From an uncultured bacterium (GTDB lineage: Bacteria > Patescibacteriota > Minisyncoccia > Phycocordibacterales > UBA9973): DNA of 14,781 nt. The stretch lies in assembly GCA_903821415.1 (NCBI GenBank), contig CAIJLF010000060.1:1-14781 (forward strand). The letters run 5' to 3'. Of this stretch, positions 1 through 7,079 are shown piece after piece (the first letter of the stretch is position 1; the number at the start of each line of letters is the position of its first letter). The translations under genes and the position numbers were made by a program. Below the pieces are notes generated by a model. It saw nothing but the letters and a program-made list of their open reading frames with translations, did no database searches and had not been told where the DNA came from.

Positions 1-1613
1 ATAAGACCCGACAGTGCCTGACCCCAAGAGAGAATAATTTGAGTGAAAAGCTCTTTTCGCATTGTATCTGTTAGTGTTTTATCCAGTTCTACCCGTTTAT
101 ATTCCGCTTCAAGCATCGGATATGCTTTTTCTATTGGAATAAACCATTCGTTCGGTATTATATGGATTTTTTTGTCTTTTAGTGAAAAGTTCTGCCCAAG
201 TGCTGATAACATCTCTCTTTTTTTATTTAGATCCCCAAGTAAAAACTCCTTGCGTGCATAACAGGCAAAATTAAATGTTTTTTCAGTAAGCTCAAGCCAT
301 TTCTCTGCTCGGCTTTCTGTCTCTCGTAGATTTGTTTTTATTCTCGCAATTTTTTCTTTTAGGTCATCTCGTTCTTTAATAAAAGTTTCATCGTCAATAA
401 GTTCTCGGTATCTCATTTTTGTTAGAGCATCAAGTTCTTTTTGAGTTTCAGTTAGTGCTTTGTGTAGATTTTCATATACTTTTGTCCTTTCTTCAATTTC
501 TTTGTCATTATTTCGGTTTAGTATTTCAAGAGCCCATTCTTGAAACTTTGGCATTATAGTATATCTCTCAAGTTCAATATCAATTTGGTCCTCAAGTTCT
601 TTCAAGGTTATTCTTTCTTGGTTGCATTCAATGTCTTTCTTTTTATGACCACAGTGATAATAAATATAGTTTTTTAACTCCCCAGTGGTTTTCACTATTT
701 TTATTTTTTCTGTGGCTGTAATCATTCCTCCACAAAGTCCGCAAGTTATAATTCCTGTATATGCAAAATCGTGTGTCTGTGCTCGTGGTTTTCCATTTCT
801 TCCTAGAATAACTTGCACTCGGTCGTATTCTTCCAAAGTAATCATTGGTCTGTGATTGCCATTCGTATAAACTTTGCCAGCCCATTGAAAGTTTGTGCCT
901 GTATAAAAAAGATTATTGAACATTTTATAAATAACACTGTTGGCGATTTCAACACCTCCATCTCTTTTTGTTTTTGGCGTTCGGAAGCCCCATTCATTAT
1001 TTGCAACATCTCTTATCTGTGATGGTGTATAGTTTCCAGTGAGCATCATATCCCACATTTTTCGGACCAGATGAAATCTATCTGGGTCCTCAATGATAGT
1101 ATGTTCAAGTTTGTCATTCAAATATCCCAGAGGAGCACGAGAAGGGAGCCACCCTCTGTCTGCCTTTCCTTCCATTCCTCGTCTACTATTTTTTCGTAGG
1201 TCTATAATAAATTGATTTGCCATTCCACTCTCAACATTAAAAAGAAGAACATTATCATCTGGGAGATATTGGCGGTCCATACTTTGTATACACTTCAAGG
1301 CACCTTGTTGAAGCATCCAGCTTAATGTTCCACTATCAATTGGATTTCTTGAAAGACGATTTATCTGCCAACATAAAATGCCTTGAGCTTCTCCTTTTTC
1401 AATTCGTTCAAGCATATTTGTAAAGACAGGACGACAGTATGGTTTCTTTGCAGTTTTTGCTTCTGTTAGTATTTCTTTGATTGTTATACCAAGATTACTT
1501 GCTAGTTCTTTCAAGCGGTTCACTTGGTCCTCAATAGATTGGACCTGTCTATCCTCACTTTCTGATGATTTGCGAGCATAAAGAAAATATATGATTTTAT
1601 TTTTATTTTCCAT
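1..1613 (-). CDS. Large serine recombinase (site-specific integrase), C-terminus cut by window edge
   Basis: The minus-strand frame is open from an ATG at 1613 to base 1, giving about 537 residues with the end missing. The N-terminal resolvase catalytic domain shows the YARKSS motif, whose Ser16 aligns with the resolvase nucleophile, and INRLSRN with the conserved Arg86 and Arg89. A Recombinase-type domain follows (about 155-270, including PLGYL). Next comes a zinc ribbon with CGLC at 291-294 and further cysteines at 321 and 330, then a charged coiled-coil-like stretch at about 375-455. This is the normal order of large serine recombinases, which integrate and excise phages and conjugative or mobilisable elements by a 5'-phosphoserine intermediate. 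The start is supported by close coupling: the preceding gene's TGA ends 2 nt upstream. The partner attachment sites were not found. Family assignment is secure; the identity of the element it moves is inferred. Confidence 0.93.
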   Translation of the reverse strand, partial: MENKNKIIYFLYARKSSESEDRQVQSIEDQVNRLKELASNLGITIKEILTEAKTAKKPYCRPVFTNMLERIEKGEAQGILCWQINRLSRNPIDSGTLSWMLQQGALKCIQSMDRQYLPDDNVLLFNVESGMANQFIIDLRKNSRRGMEGKADRGWLPSRAPLGYLNDKLEHTIIEDPDRFHLVRKMWDMMLTGNYTPSQIRDVANNEWGFRTPKTKRDGGVEIANSVIYKMFNNLFYTGTNFQWAGKVYTNGNHRPMITLEEYDRVQVILGRNGKPRAQTHDFAYTGIITCGLCGGMITATEKIKIVKTTGELKNYIYYHCGHKKKDIECNQERITLKELEDQIDIELERYTIMPKFQEWALEILNRNNDKEIEERTKVYENLHKALTETQKELDALTKMRYRELIDDETFIKERDDLKEKIARIKTNLRETESRAEKWLELTEKTFNFACYARKEFLLGDLNKKREMLSALGQNFSLKDKKIHIIPNEWFIPIEKAYPMLEAEYKRVELDKTLTDTMRKELFTQIILSWGQALSGL

Positions 1614-1615
1614 AG

Positions 1616-1807
1616 TCAATTGTAATTATTGTTTTTGCCGACTTCTATCCACTCATCTACGCTCAAGTCATTTTTACTGTCTCTAATAATTGTGAGCACT
1701 ATTGCCTCTATCGCTCCTTGTAAGTCGCCTCGTGTGAACTCATCACGATTATCTACAATATCAAGAATTTTATCACTATACTTAAGAACTATAATTGGGT
1801 CTATCAT
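1616..1807 (-). CDS. Small acidic hypothetical protein (63 aa) upstream of the recombinase
   Basis: This 63-residue ORF begins MIDPIIVLKYSDKI and is acidic and probably alpha-helical, with a central amphipathic segment around GAIEAIVLTIIRD. I do not recognise the family. It is likely real because it ends 2 nt before the recombinase ATG, with which it should be co-translated, and because its codon pattern resembles the flanking genes. It has no Shine-Dalgarno sequence, only an A/T-rich leader, as for most genes here. A role as a recombination directionality factor or small regulator of the recombinase is possible from position alone, but nothing in the sequence proves it. Confidence 0.6.
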   Translation of the reverse strand: MIDPIIVLKYSDKILDIVDNRDEFTRGDLQGAIEAIVLTIIRDSKNDLSVDEWIEVGKNNNYN

Positions 1808-1845
1808 AAATTATTTTTTTATTTTAATAATAATCAGAGCGTTAT

Positions 1846-1999
1846 CCCTTTCTTTACGCAAAAACCCGAAAGGGACGGTCTGATTGACCCAGCTATGCTG
1901 TAATCCAAAGGATTGCAAAATAGTGGCAAACCGCCCCTCTCGGGTTCCATTTTGCAATAAAAAAACCTTTGGTAAACAGCACTTAATAACTGGGTCAAT
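1846..1999 (-). ncRNA. Nested-hairpin structured leader or small RNA upstream of the recombinase genes
   Basis: Four perfectly complementary arm pairs are nested inside each other: ATTGACCCAG (1883) with CTGGGTCAAT (1990), TGCTGT (1896) with ACAGCA (1976), CCAAAGG (1905) with CCTTTGG (1966), and ATTGCAAAAT (1912) with ATTTTGCAAT (1949). Together they give 33 base pairs in 117 nt around a C/G-rich apical loop. A second hairpin, CCCTTTC (1846) with GAAAGGG (1868), follows on the transcript. The predicted minus-strand start (an extended -10 at 2006-2014) falls at about 1999, exactly where the outer arm begins, so the fold would form the very 5' end of the RNA leading to the 63-aa gene and recombinase. 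It could be a cis-regulatory leader, a trans-acting RNA, a MITE-like insertion or a replication or attachment hairpin. The fold is seen; the role is inferred. Confidence 0.6.
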
Positions 2000-2005
2000 A
2001 CGGAC

Positions 2006-2014
2006 ATTATAACA
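2006..2014 (-). promoter_or_regulatory. Extended -10 promoter for the structured leader and recombinase genes
   Basis: On the minus strand the sequence reads TGTTATAAT, a perfect -10 hexamer with the TGn extension. No good -35 is present at 16-18 bp, which is common for extended -10 promoters. It overlaps the stop codon of the upstream 201-aa gene, and the expected start point lies at about 1999. Confidence 0.5.
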
Positions 2015-2612
2015 TATTTTTGTGTTCAAGTTTAGCATAGTGTTTATAACTTTCACCCGATAAATAATAGAGCTTTTCAAGCTGTATTTGTTTTCTTGTA
2101 GGTCTTCCTTTGTAGTAAGGATGTTTTATTTGCTTTTCCATATCTTCAATTTTTTGCTCAAGAGTAAGCACATTAAATAATGGAAACATTTTATATCTGC
2201 GATTAACCTTTCGTGAGCTGTAAGTAAGTTCATAACAATGACGACAAGCAAAATAATCTCCGTCTTTATATAGTGTGCCTACTCTTTTACCACAATACAC
2301 TTTATTTTTATACCACGGACAGATGAACCAATATCTTTTGCCTCCATATCGGCAAGGAGTAGTGGTAAGTGGTATTTTATAATCAAAGTCCTTTTTCTCT
2401 CCTGTATTGTTATCTGTTTGAGTGTAGTGGATGCGGAGATATTCGTCTTCGTTCATTGTTGAAACCTCAATTCCAACACTGCTTTTGTTTTCACCCCACA
2501 TTCCGCTTCTGGTCCAAGTAATAGTTCCAGACCTCCACCCAGTAAAGTAATCGTGCTTTTTTAGAAAACTTGTTGCTATTTTTTTTGTGTCATCTGCTTC
2601 ACTTTTACTCAT
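2007..2612 (-). CDS. Zinc-ribbon hypothetical protein (201 aa) of a mobile-element-associated family
   Basis: The middle of the protein carries a probable metal site: TPCRYGGKRYWFICP, then YCGKRVG, then YFACRHCYELTY, with a CxxC pair at the end. This spacing and the CRHCYELTY block match a widespread uncharacterised family found in plasmids and integrated elements. The N-terminal ~90 residues look like a small beta-rich domain ('ITWTRSG' then 'LRIHYTQ'), and the C-terminal ~60 residues are basic and helical. A nucleic-acid-binding role is likely from the ribbon and basic tail, but no enzymatic motif is visible. The ATG at 2612 is chosen because the frame upstream closes within about 70 nt without another start. 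It lies between the 166-aa gene and the recombinase genes in the same orientation. Confidence 0.8.
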   Translation of the reverse strand: MSKSEADDTKKIATSFLKKHDYFTGWRSGTITWTRSGMWGENKSSVGIEVSTMNEDEYLRIHYTQTDNNTGEKKDFDYKIPLTTTPCRYGGKRYWFICPWYKNKVYCGKRVGTLYKDGDYFACRHCYELTYSSRKVNRRYKMFPLFNVLTLEQKIEDMEKQIKHPYYKGRPTRKQIQLEKLYYLSGESYKHYAKLEHKNML

Positions 2613-2734
2613 ATAGTTATAGTTGCCGAAATCATTTGAGATTGCCCCTGTTATTTTTCTTGTAAAACCGACCTTTTGTGTTTATTTTATTTACTATTTT
2701 TATCATTTTACATCTCCGATATTTTCCGATACTT

Positions 2735-3235
2735 TTACGAAACAAACCCATTTTCTTTTTCTCCAGATACATCAACATCTAACGCAATCGGTAGGGGGAC
2801 CTTTTCACCATTTCTTTTTGCTTGTATGCGTTCCAATTCGTGCAGAGCTTTGTAGATACCTCGCTCAAGCATTGTTTCGTAGCGAAAGAAGCGGTCTGCA
2901 TCTGATTTGAGTCCGACTGTGCCGTCAAAATCACTCGTGAAAATAACATCGTCTTTTTCAAACGACAGGGCTCGTTTTAATCGCCAGATGTTTGAAGCAA
3001 TCTTGTCTACAAGTAAAAGCTCAATCTCTGTTGCTGGGGCAAGCTCTGAACGTAATCTTTTTTCAAGTTCAAGTAATTCATTTTCATCTTCACTCTCAAA
3101 AAGTATCTGCTTTGAAAGTATGCCGTGCTTTATTGCATTATATCTACTGACAGATTTGACTTCTTCGGTTTTTACTCCACCCTTCTTTCCATTTTCTTGG
3201 TTAGCTTCAATTTGTTTTTGTGATGTTTCGCTCAT
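2735..3235 (-). CDS. 'AIKHGIL' family hypothetical protein (166 aa)
   Basis: The N-terminus is a Lys/Glu/Asn-rich segment (KQIEANQENGKKGGVKTEE) followed by the signature SRYNAIKHGILSK, then a helical block ELEKRLRSELAPATEIELLLVDKIASNIWRLKRAL (split here: a leucine- and glutamate-rich helix near residues 55-70, then LLVDKIASNIWRLKRAL). This is the layout of a common uncharacterised family in plasmids, prophages and other mobile elements, often near the CRHCY zinc-ribbon protein as it is here. No catalytic residues are recognisable. The GKKGGVKT-type N-terminus looks like a DNA-binding or nucleoid-type motif, but this is only a suggestion. It sits between the primase-ATPase gene and the zinc-ribbon gene. 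Confidence 0.8.
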   Translation of the reverse strand: MSETSQKQIEANQENGKKGGVKTEEVKSVSRYNAIKHGILSKQILFESEDENELLELEKRLRSELAPATEIELLLVDKIASNIWRLKRALSFEKDDVIFTSDFDGTVGLKSDADRFFRYETMLERGIYKALHELERIQAKRNGEKVPLPIALDVDVSGEKENGFVS

Positions 3236-3253
3236 AGTTTTTTATGCTGTTAT

Positions 3254-3280
3254 CATACTGTTTATCAGTATGAGATTATA
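3254..3280 (-). promoter_or_regulatory. Possible promoter with adjacent palindrome before the 166-aa gene
   Basis: In the 55-nt gap before the 166-aa gene, the minus strand carries TATAAT (3275-3280) followed at once by a perfect 7-bp inverted repeat, CATACTG / CAGTATG (3254-3272, 5-nt loop). No convincing -35 was found. The palindrome sits where a downstream operator or a 5'-end mRNA hairpin would lie. Confidence 0.35.
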
Positions 3281-3290
3281 TTTTATAATG

Positions 3291-5462
3291 TTAGAAATCT
3301 ATTTTATCTCCGATAATTTCTTCTGTGTTTTTTACCCCACTGTCTGTTTCACTATTTCTTTTTACTCCAGAAAGTTGATACAGGGAGGAGGGGAAAATCA
3401 TCATTTTTCTTTTGTCATTCGGGTCCTGTTCTTGAACGATAAGACCTGCGGTTTCAAGCATAGGGAGTATTTGCTGACGGAGTTGATGACTGTCTAGCAT
3501 CCTTCCATAAACCTCAAAATGTTTTTCAAGAAGTTCTTGGCGTGAAAGACCAAGCTTTCCTGTGAGTTCTTCAAATGTTTCGTTCCTGTTATTATTTTTT
3601 GCTTCCCACGCTGGCAGAATGACCTCTTTATAAAGATTGTAAATATATGGAGGTAGGTTGAGTTCTTGGCTCACTGATATTTTGTCCCAGAGTTTGAACG
3701 CATCGTTGATGTCATCCTCGTTTGCTGTAATCGTGGACCCATTTCTTTCTCTCCACCACACATTGAGAATGGCAAAGGATTTAATGAGAGACAAAAGGCG
3801 TTTTATGTCTCGCTGATGGCGTGGTTTTAGTATTTTATTTTTATTCAAAAACCTTTCTTCAATCTTTTCGTATGATGTGATGTTTATTTCTTTTATGCTT
3901 TCTAGTTTAATAGCACGGATACGCTCTTTTAGTAGTGCTCGGTCTGGATTTTCTTCAAGCCAGCTCACAAAGTTTTCACTGTCTGCTTCTTTGCGTATTG
4001 TGGCACTGATACCTTGCTGTATTTTGTCCTGACTAACTTCTGGAGATAAAAGTAAAAATCGTGTTGCCTCCTGTTCATCTATGTTAAGTCCAGCTGTGCA
4101 AAAAATAACTGATGGATAGCCACGCAAGAGAATGTTTTTTGTTTTAGTTCCGTTCTTTTGTGTCTTGTCCGTAATTTTGATGGCGATTTCTTTTTTATCG
4201 TGTGAAAGAAGTGGACGCAATCGGGCGAGTAGTTCATTGTGTGGTTGGTCAAGAAAAATAAGTATCTTATGTGATAGGTCTACCAAGTAGCCATTCTTTT
4301 CTTTATCGTATTGTCCTACATCGTGAAAGAACGCAGTGGGCGAGCAATAGGCAATCTCCATCACATCATCTTGTGGAAATAGACGAGCAATTTCTGTTGG
4401 AATATAACTTTTTCCAGTTGAAGAAGGTGCGTTGTAGCTGATATTGAATTGTGAGTTTTCAGTATAAGCAGAGAGTTCACACAAAAATGTTGCCAGCTTA
4501 TTTTCGGCATCATACTTGATTGTAAGTCCGAGAGTATCAACAATCTGTTCTGAACTCATTGGAGAAAATTGAGTGGTATCAATTCTCTCGGGATATTCTT
4601 TTGCGTATTTTCCAAACAAGTCATCCACGGACCCTTCAAGTTTTATAAAATAATCTGTGATGTCTCCTTTCTCGCCGACTTCTTCTGGGAGGGTAATGAT
4701 GTGTGTCTCGCATCCATAATTTTCAATAATTTTTGCCACTCGTTCGGACCCTTTCTTTCCAGCTTCATCGTTATCAAAACAAATATATATTTTCTTATCT
4801 TTTCTTATCTTTTCCACCCATTCATCTTTGAATGTCATTGCTCCGTGAGTAGAAGTTATTGCCGACACGCCTTTTGAGAGGAGAAGCAGTCGGTCCATTT
4901 CTCCCTCGCAGATAATCAGTGGAATGTTAGGTTTTGTTAGGTTCTCCCAGTCATAGAGTTGTGCCTCTGCTCCTTTTGGGTAAGTGATTTTATCATTTCC
5001 AAACGCTGGGTCTTGTCGCAATTTGAAAAATGAATAATTGCCGTAAATATCTTTAATGGGGATAGTAATCCACGGCTTGCGATAAAATTGCCCGTAGCCG
5101 AGCTTGTATTCGTCTATAACCGCATCAATAAGCCCTCGCCTGTGCAAGTATTCTCTTATATGGGGCGGTAATGCTTGATGACACTTTTCTACTAATTCCA
5201 CATTGAAGACATTTGTTTTTCGTAGAGTTTGTATCGTGTCTCCAAAGTGTTTTGCAAGTGTTATGAGATTGCCTTTTTCTCCACATTTTTTGCAATCATA
5301 TTGTCCCGTTTCTACACTGAAATACAGATGCCCTTCGTCTCCGTTGCTGTCTCTGTCGCAATCATTGAAAAAACATTTTGTTATAAGTTCTATGCCACTC
5401 TCACGAAAGGAGACGCCTTTTTCTGTGAGATATTCTTTTATTTTAGGTTTATTTAGGTTCAT
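3291..5462 (-). CDS. DnaG-type primase (CHC2 + TOPRIM) fused to a P-loop ATPase/helicase domain
   Basis: The protein has 723 residues. Residues about 26-66 form a CHC2-like zinc finger with Cys30, Cys35, Cys57 and Cys60. Residues about 180-275 form a TOPRIM fold: ICEGEMD provides Glu186, and ICFDNDEAG provides the Asp230/Asp232 pair that binds catalytic metals. A separate ATPase domain follows, with Walker A APSSTGKS (345-352) and Walker B ILIFLD (400-405). The C-terminal ~150 residues are mixed alpha/beta and end in a winged-helix-like region. This primase plus ATPase architecture is typical of plasmid, phage and integrative-element replication proteins rather than the cellular DnaG, which lacks the C-terminal ATPase. 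It primes and probably unwinds the element's origin. Its ATGA start overlaps the stop of the upstream 71-aa gene, so the two are translationally coupled. Confidence 0.9.
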   Translation of the reverse strand: MNLNKPKIKEYLTEKGVSFRESGIELITKCFFNDCDRDSNGDEGHLYFSVETGQYDCKKCGEKGNLITLAKHFGDTIQTLRKTNVFNVELVEKCHQALPPHIREYLHRRGLIDAVIDEYKLGYGQFYRKPWITIPIKDIYGNYSFFKLRQDPAFGNDKITYPKGAEAQLYDWENLTKPNIPLIICEGEMDRLLLLSKGVSAITSTHGAMTFKDEWVEKIRKDKKIYICFDNDEAGKKGSERVAKIIENYGCETHIITLPEEVGEKGDITDYFIKLEGSVDDLFGKYAKEYPERIDTTQFSPMSSEQIVDTLGLTIKYDAENKLATFLCELSAYTENSQFNISYNAPSSTGKSYIPTEIARLFPQDDVMEIAYCSPTAFFHDVGQYDKEKNGYLVDLSHKILIFLDQPHNELLARLRPLLSHDKKEIAIKITDKTQKNGTKTKNILLRGYPSVIFCTAGLNIDEQEATRFLLLSPEVSQDKIQQGISATIRKEADSENFVSWLEENPDRALLKERIRAIKLESIKEINITSYEKIEERFLNKNKILKPRHQRDIKRLLSLIKSFAILNVWWRERNGSTITANEDDINDAFKLWDKISVSQELNLPPYIYNLYKEVILPAWEAKNNNRNETFEELTGKLGLSRQELLEKHFEVYGRMLDSHQLRQQILPMLETAGLIVQEQDPNDKRKMMIFPSSLYQLSGVKRNSETDSGVKNTEEIIGDKIDF

Positions 5463-5674
5463 ATTGTTATTTTGTTTATAAGTAATGGAAGCGTGTCTTT
5501 GCGATGCTTCTGAATAATCTCATATTCTTTTTCTGTCATTGGTTTGTAGGCGATAGACATCAATCGCAAGAGCTTGATACCTTTTTCGTAGGCATCCTCT
5601 CGGCTGATTTCCATTCCGAGCTCATTTTTATAAAGAGCTTGAAACTTCTCTATGTCTTCGTCTGATAGGACCAT
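5459..5674 (-). CDS. Small hypothetical protein (71 aa), paralogue of the 68-aa protein after res
   Basis: It begins MVLSDEDIEKFQALYKNEL and follows the pattern E-(I/V)-EKF-x3-(Y/F)-K-x-E-x-G-x2-x-S-x2-(D/E)-A-(Y/W)-E shared with the protein at 12993-13199. The remainder is helical. Small proteins of this type are common beside mobile genes in candidate-phyla genomes; no function is known to me. Its TGA overlaps the ATG of the primase gene by 4 nt (ATGA), and its start lies 3 nt after the DUF5659-like gene, so all three form one operon. An accessory or adaptor role in replication can only be inferred from position. Confidence 0.78.
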   Translation of the reverse strand: MVLSDEDIEKFQALYKNELGMEISREDAYEKGIKLLRLMSIAYKPMTEKEYEIIQKHRKDTLPLLINKITI

Positions 5675-5677
5675 AGA

Positions 5678-5977
5678 TTATTCGGAATAAAGACGATTTT
5701 TAATTGCCTTGAGAGTGTCTGCAAAAGTTCTTGCTTTCACTTCCAAGCGGTCCGACCAGTAGAGGTCAATAACCCCTTCTATCCCGTCATCTTTTTTGAA
5801 GATGAAAAGAGCTTTTCTTGGGTCTTTGTTTTTATCTATTCCAAGAAGTTCAAACCCTGCACACAAAAGAGCCACACTACAATTCATATCGTAGGTGGTC
5901 CACACGAGAGATGGGTCATCAAGTGGAATATATTTCCACTCCTCGTTTATAGATGACTTTTTTAATTTATTACTCAT
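5678..5977 (-). CDS. DUF5659-like hypothetical protein (99 aa)
   Basis: The central and C-terminal parts read as YDMNCSVALLCAGFELLG, then a hydrophobic strand ALFIFKKDD, a helix ending in LYWSDRLEV and a last helix ADTLKAIKNRLY. This order (helix with GFELLG, FxF strand, 'YW' motif, C-terminal Lys-rich helix) is what I associate with DUF5659, a small protein common in Parcubacteria genomes. It has no catalytic motif; the fold suggests a small protein- or DNA-interacting module. It is the first gene of the minus-strand replication and integration series, directly after the terminator at 6023-6053. It is preceded only by an A/T-rich stretch with no clear promoter or Shine-Dalgarno sequence. Confidence 0.72.
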   Translation of the reverse strand: MSNKLKKSSINEEWKYIPLDDPSLVWTTYDMNCSVALLCAGFELLGIDKNKDPRKALFIFKKDDGIEGVIDLYWSDRLEVKARTFADTLKAIKNRLYSE

Positions 5978-6022
5978 TTTTATTTTGGGTAATTATTTGT
6001 AATGTTGCGTTTCTCCGACATT

Positions 6023-6053
6023 AAAAAAACGCACATTCATTGTGGCGTTTTTA
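6023..6053 (-). terminator. Intrinsic terminator after the two-gene cassette
   Basis: The arms AAAAACGC (6025-6032) and GCGTTTTT (6045-6052) form an 8-bp stem, extended by ACA/TGT. On the minus strand the stem runs into a U-tract (GCGTTTTTTT), 50 nt after the TAG of the 325-aa gene. It could also work weakly on the plus strand. It separates the cassette from the replication operon. Confidence 0.7.
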
Positions 6054-6101
6054 GTCCGAAAAATCGGTCCAGTATTTATTCTTTTTCTCCGTGATTTCTC
6101 C

Positions 6102-7079
6102 CTACAATGGGTCTGCTATCATATAATGTCCGACTGTTGGAATTGTGATTATTTTATCAAAATCCTTTTTGTTTTTTGCCGAACATTTATTTTTTATTTC
6201 ATTTTTTATTTTCTGACAAAACTTTTGAGCAGTTTCATCTTTTGTTTTTTTGCCGTCTGCTTCACCTTTTATAAATTGGTGTATCTCGGGGTAGGGTATT
6301 TGACGCATCCAGTTATCTGAAAGGTATGATAAAAATGCGTGATGATTTCCGCCAAGTGGTGCAGTGTAAATGCGAGTATTATCCAAAAAGAGATGTCCTT
6401 CTTTTTTATCAAACCTCACTCGTCTCACAGTATCAAAACATTTTACAAAGGTATTTTTATCAAAAAGAGTTTTCTTTTCTGGTAGGGCGAGTATGTCTGA
6501 AAGCACACAAGTAAAAAGATTTTCTTTTCCAGCAATAATGTCTGCTCGCATTATATTTGTTATAAGCATCTTTGGAAGATTGCCAAGCTCACTGAAACGG
6601 ATTGTTGGTTCAAAAGCGTCATTATTGCGGAGATAATAAACTTCTACTTTCATTTTTTTAGTTTTATCTTCATATATTCCGAGACGAAAAAAAGCATCAC
6701 TTGAATAAGATGCTTCGTCTTTATGGGACCCTCCGTCTATGGATAGTCCAAGTTCATCAGTTAGAGTTTTTAGAAAATTATCATTGTCATATTCAAAGAT
6801 AGCAACATCTTCATCAGTAAGTTTTTTCGTGCCGTTCCCATTGTCGCAAACATAAGAGAGCTTTCTATTTTTATTTCTGACTTGGCTCTCGTGGCAGTCA
6901 TCGCCATCACAAAAATTACAATCAACAGCATCAAGATTACTTGCGTGTTTTAGTATTTTTTTTTGAACTAATTTTGCAAAATCTTTTGGATGTTCATTTC
7001 GTTCTTTTATGCCGAAAGAAACAGGAAGGGACCGAGCTGATATTCGTTCAAGAAACCATTTCATATTGTTATGCGACAT
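6102..7079 (-). CDS. Unrecognised protein with CxxC zinc site (325 aa), second gene of a two-gene cassette
   Basis: The ATG at 7079 (MSHNNMKWFLERIS) is preferred over one 39 nt upstream because it gives the smaller overlap (11 nt) with the end of the 387-aa gene. Near the N-terminus there is a likely metal site: Cys54 and Cys57 (CNFC), Cys62 (DDCHE) and Cys78 (YVCDNG). An acidic helical stretch, LTDEDVAIFEYDNDNF, follows. Residues about 115-200 look beta-rich (FFRLGIYED, VEVYYL), and the C-terminal ~70 residues are Lys-rich and helical, like a DNA-binding winged helix. There is no signal peptide, membrane segment or known enzymatic motif. Overlap and shared promoter tie it to the 387-aa gene; a bipartite sensor-effector or DNA-associated system is plausible but unproven. 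Confidence 0.75.
   Translation of the reverse strand: MSHNNMKWFLERISARSLPVSFGIKERNEHPKDFAKLVQKKILKHASNLDAVDCNFCDGDDCHESQVRNKNRKLSYVCDNGNGTKKLTDEDVAIFEYDNDNFLKTLTDELGLSIDGGSHKDEASYSSDAFFRLGIYEDKTKKMKVEVYYLRNNDAFEPTIRFSELGNLPKMLITNIMRADIIAGKENLFTCVLSDILALPEKKTLFDKNTFVKCFDTVRRVRFDKKEGHLFLDNTRIYTAPLGGNHHAFLSYLSDNWMRQIPYPEIHQFIKGEADGKKTKDETAQKFCQKIKNEIKNKCSAKNKKDFDKIITIPTVGHYMIADPL

Noticed and set aside
643..885. Apparent separate 80-aa minus-strand ORF
   Set aside because: It is an out-of-frame shadow of the serine recombinase, whose true frame is open from 1613 to the window edge.
1811..2080. 89-codon minus-strand reading frame covering the nested hairpin
   Set aside because: It overlaps the end of the 201-aa gene in another frame and its sequence is explained by the palindromic arms; the composition does not look protein-like.
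2613..2734. Gap holding a 24-codon minus-strand frame (MIKIVNKINTKGRFY...) and a twice-repeated TCCGATATTT-like decamer (2715-2734)
   Set aside because: The frame is too short and lacks supporting context; two decamer copies are too few to call iterons.
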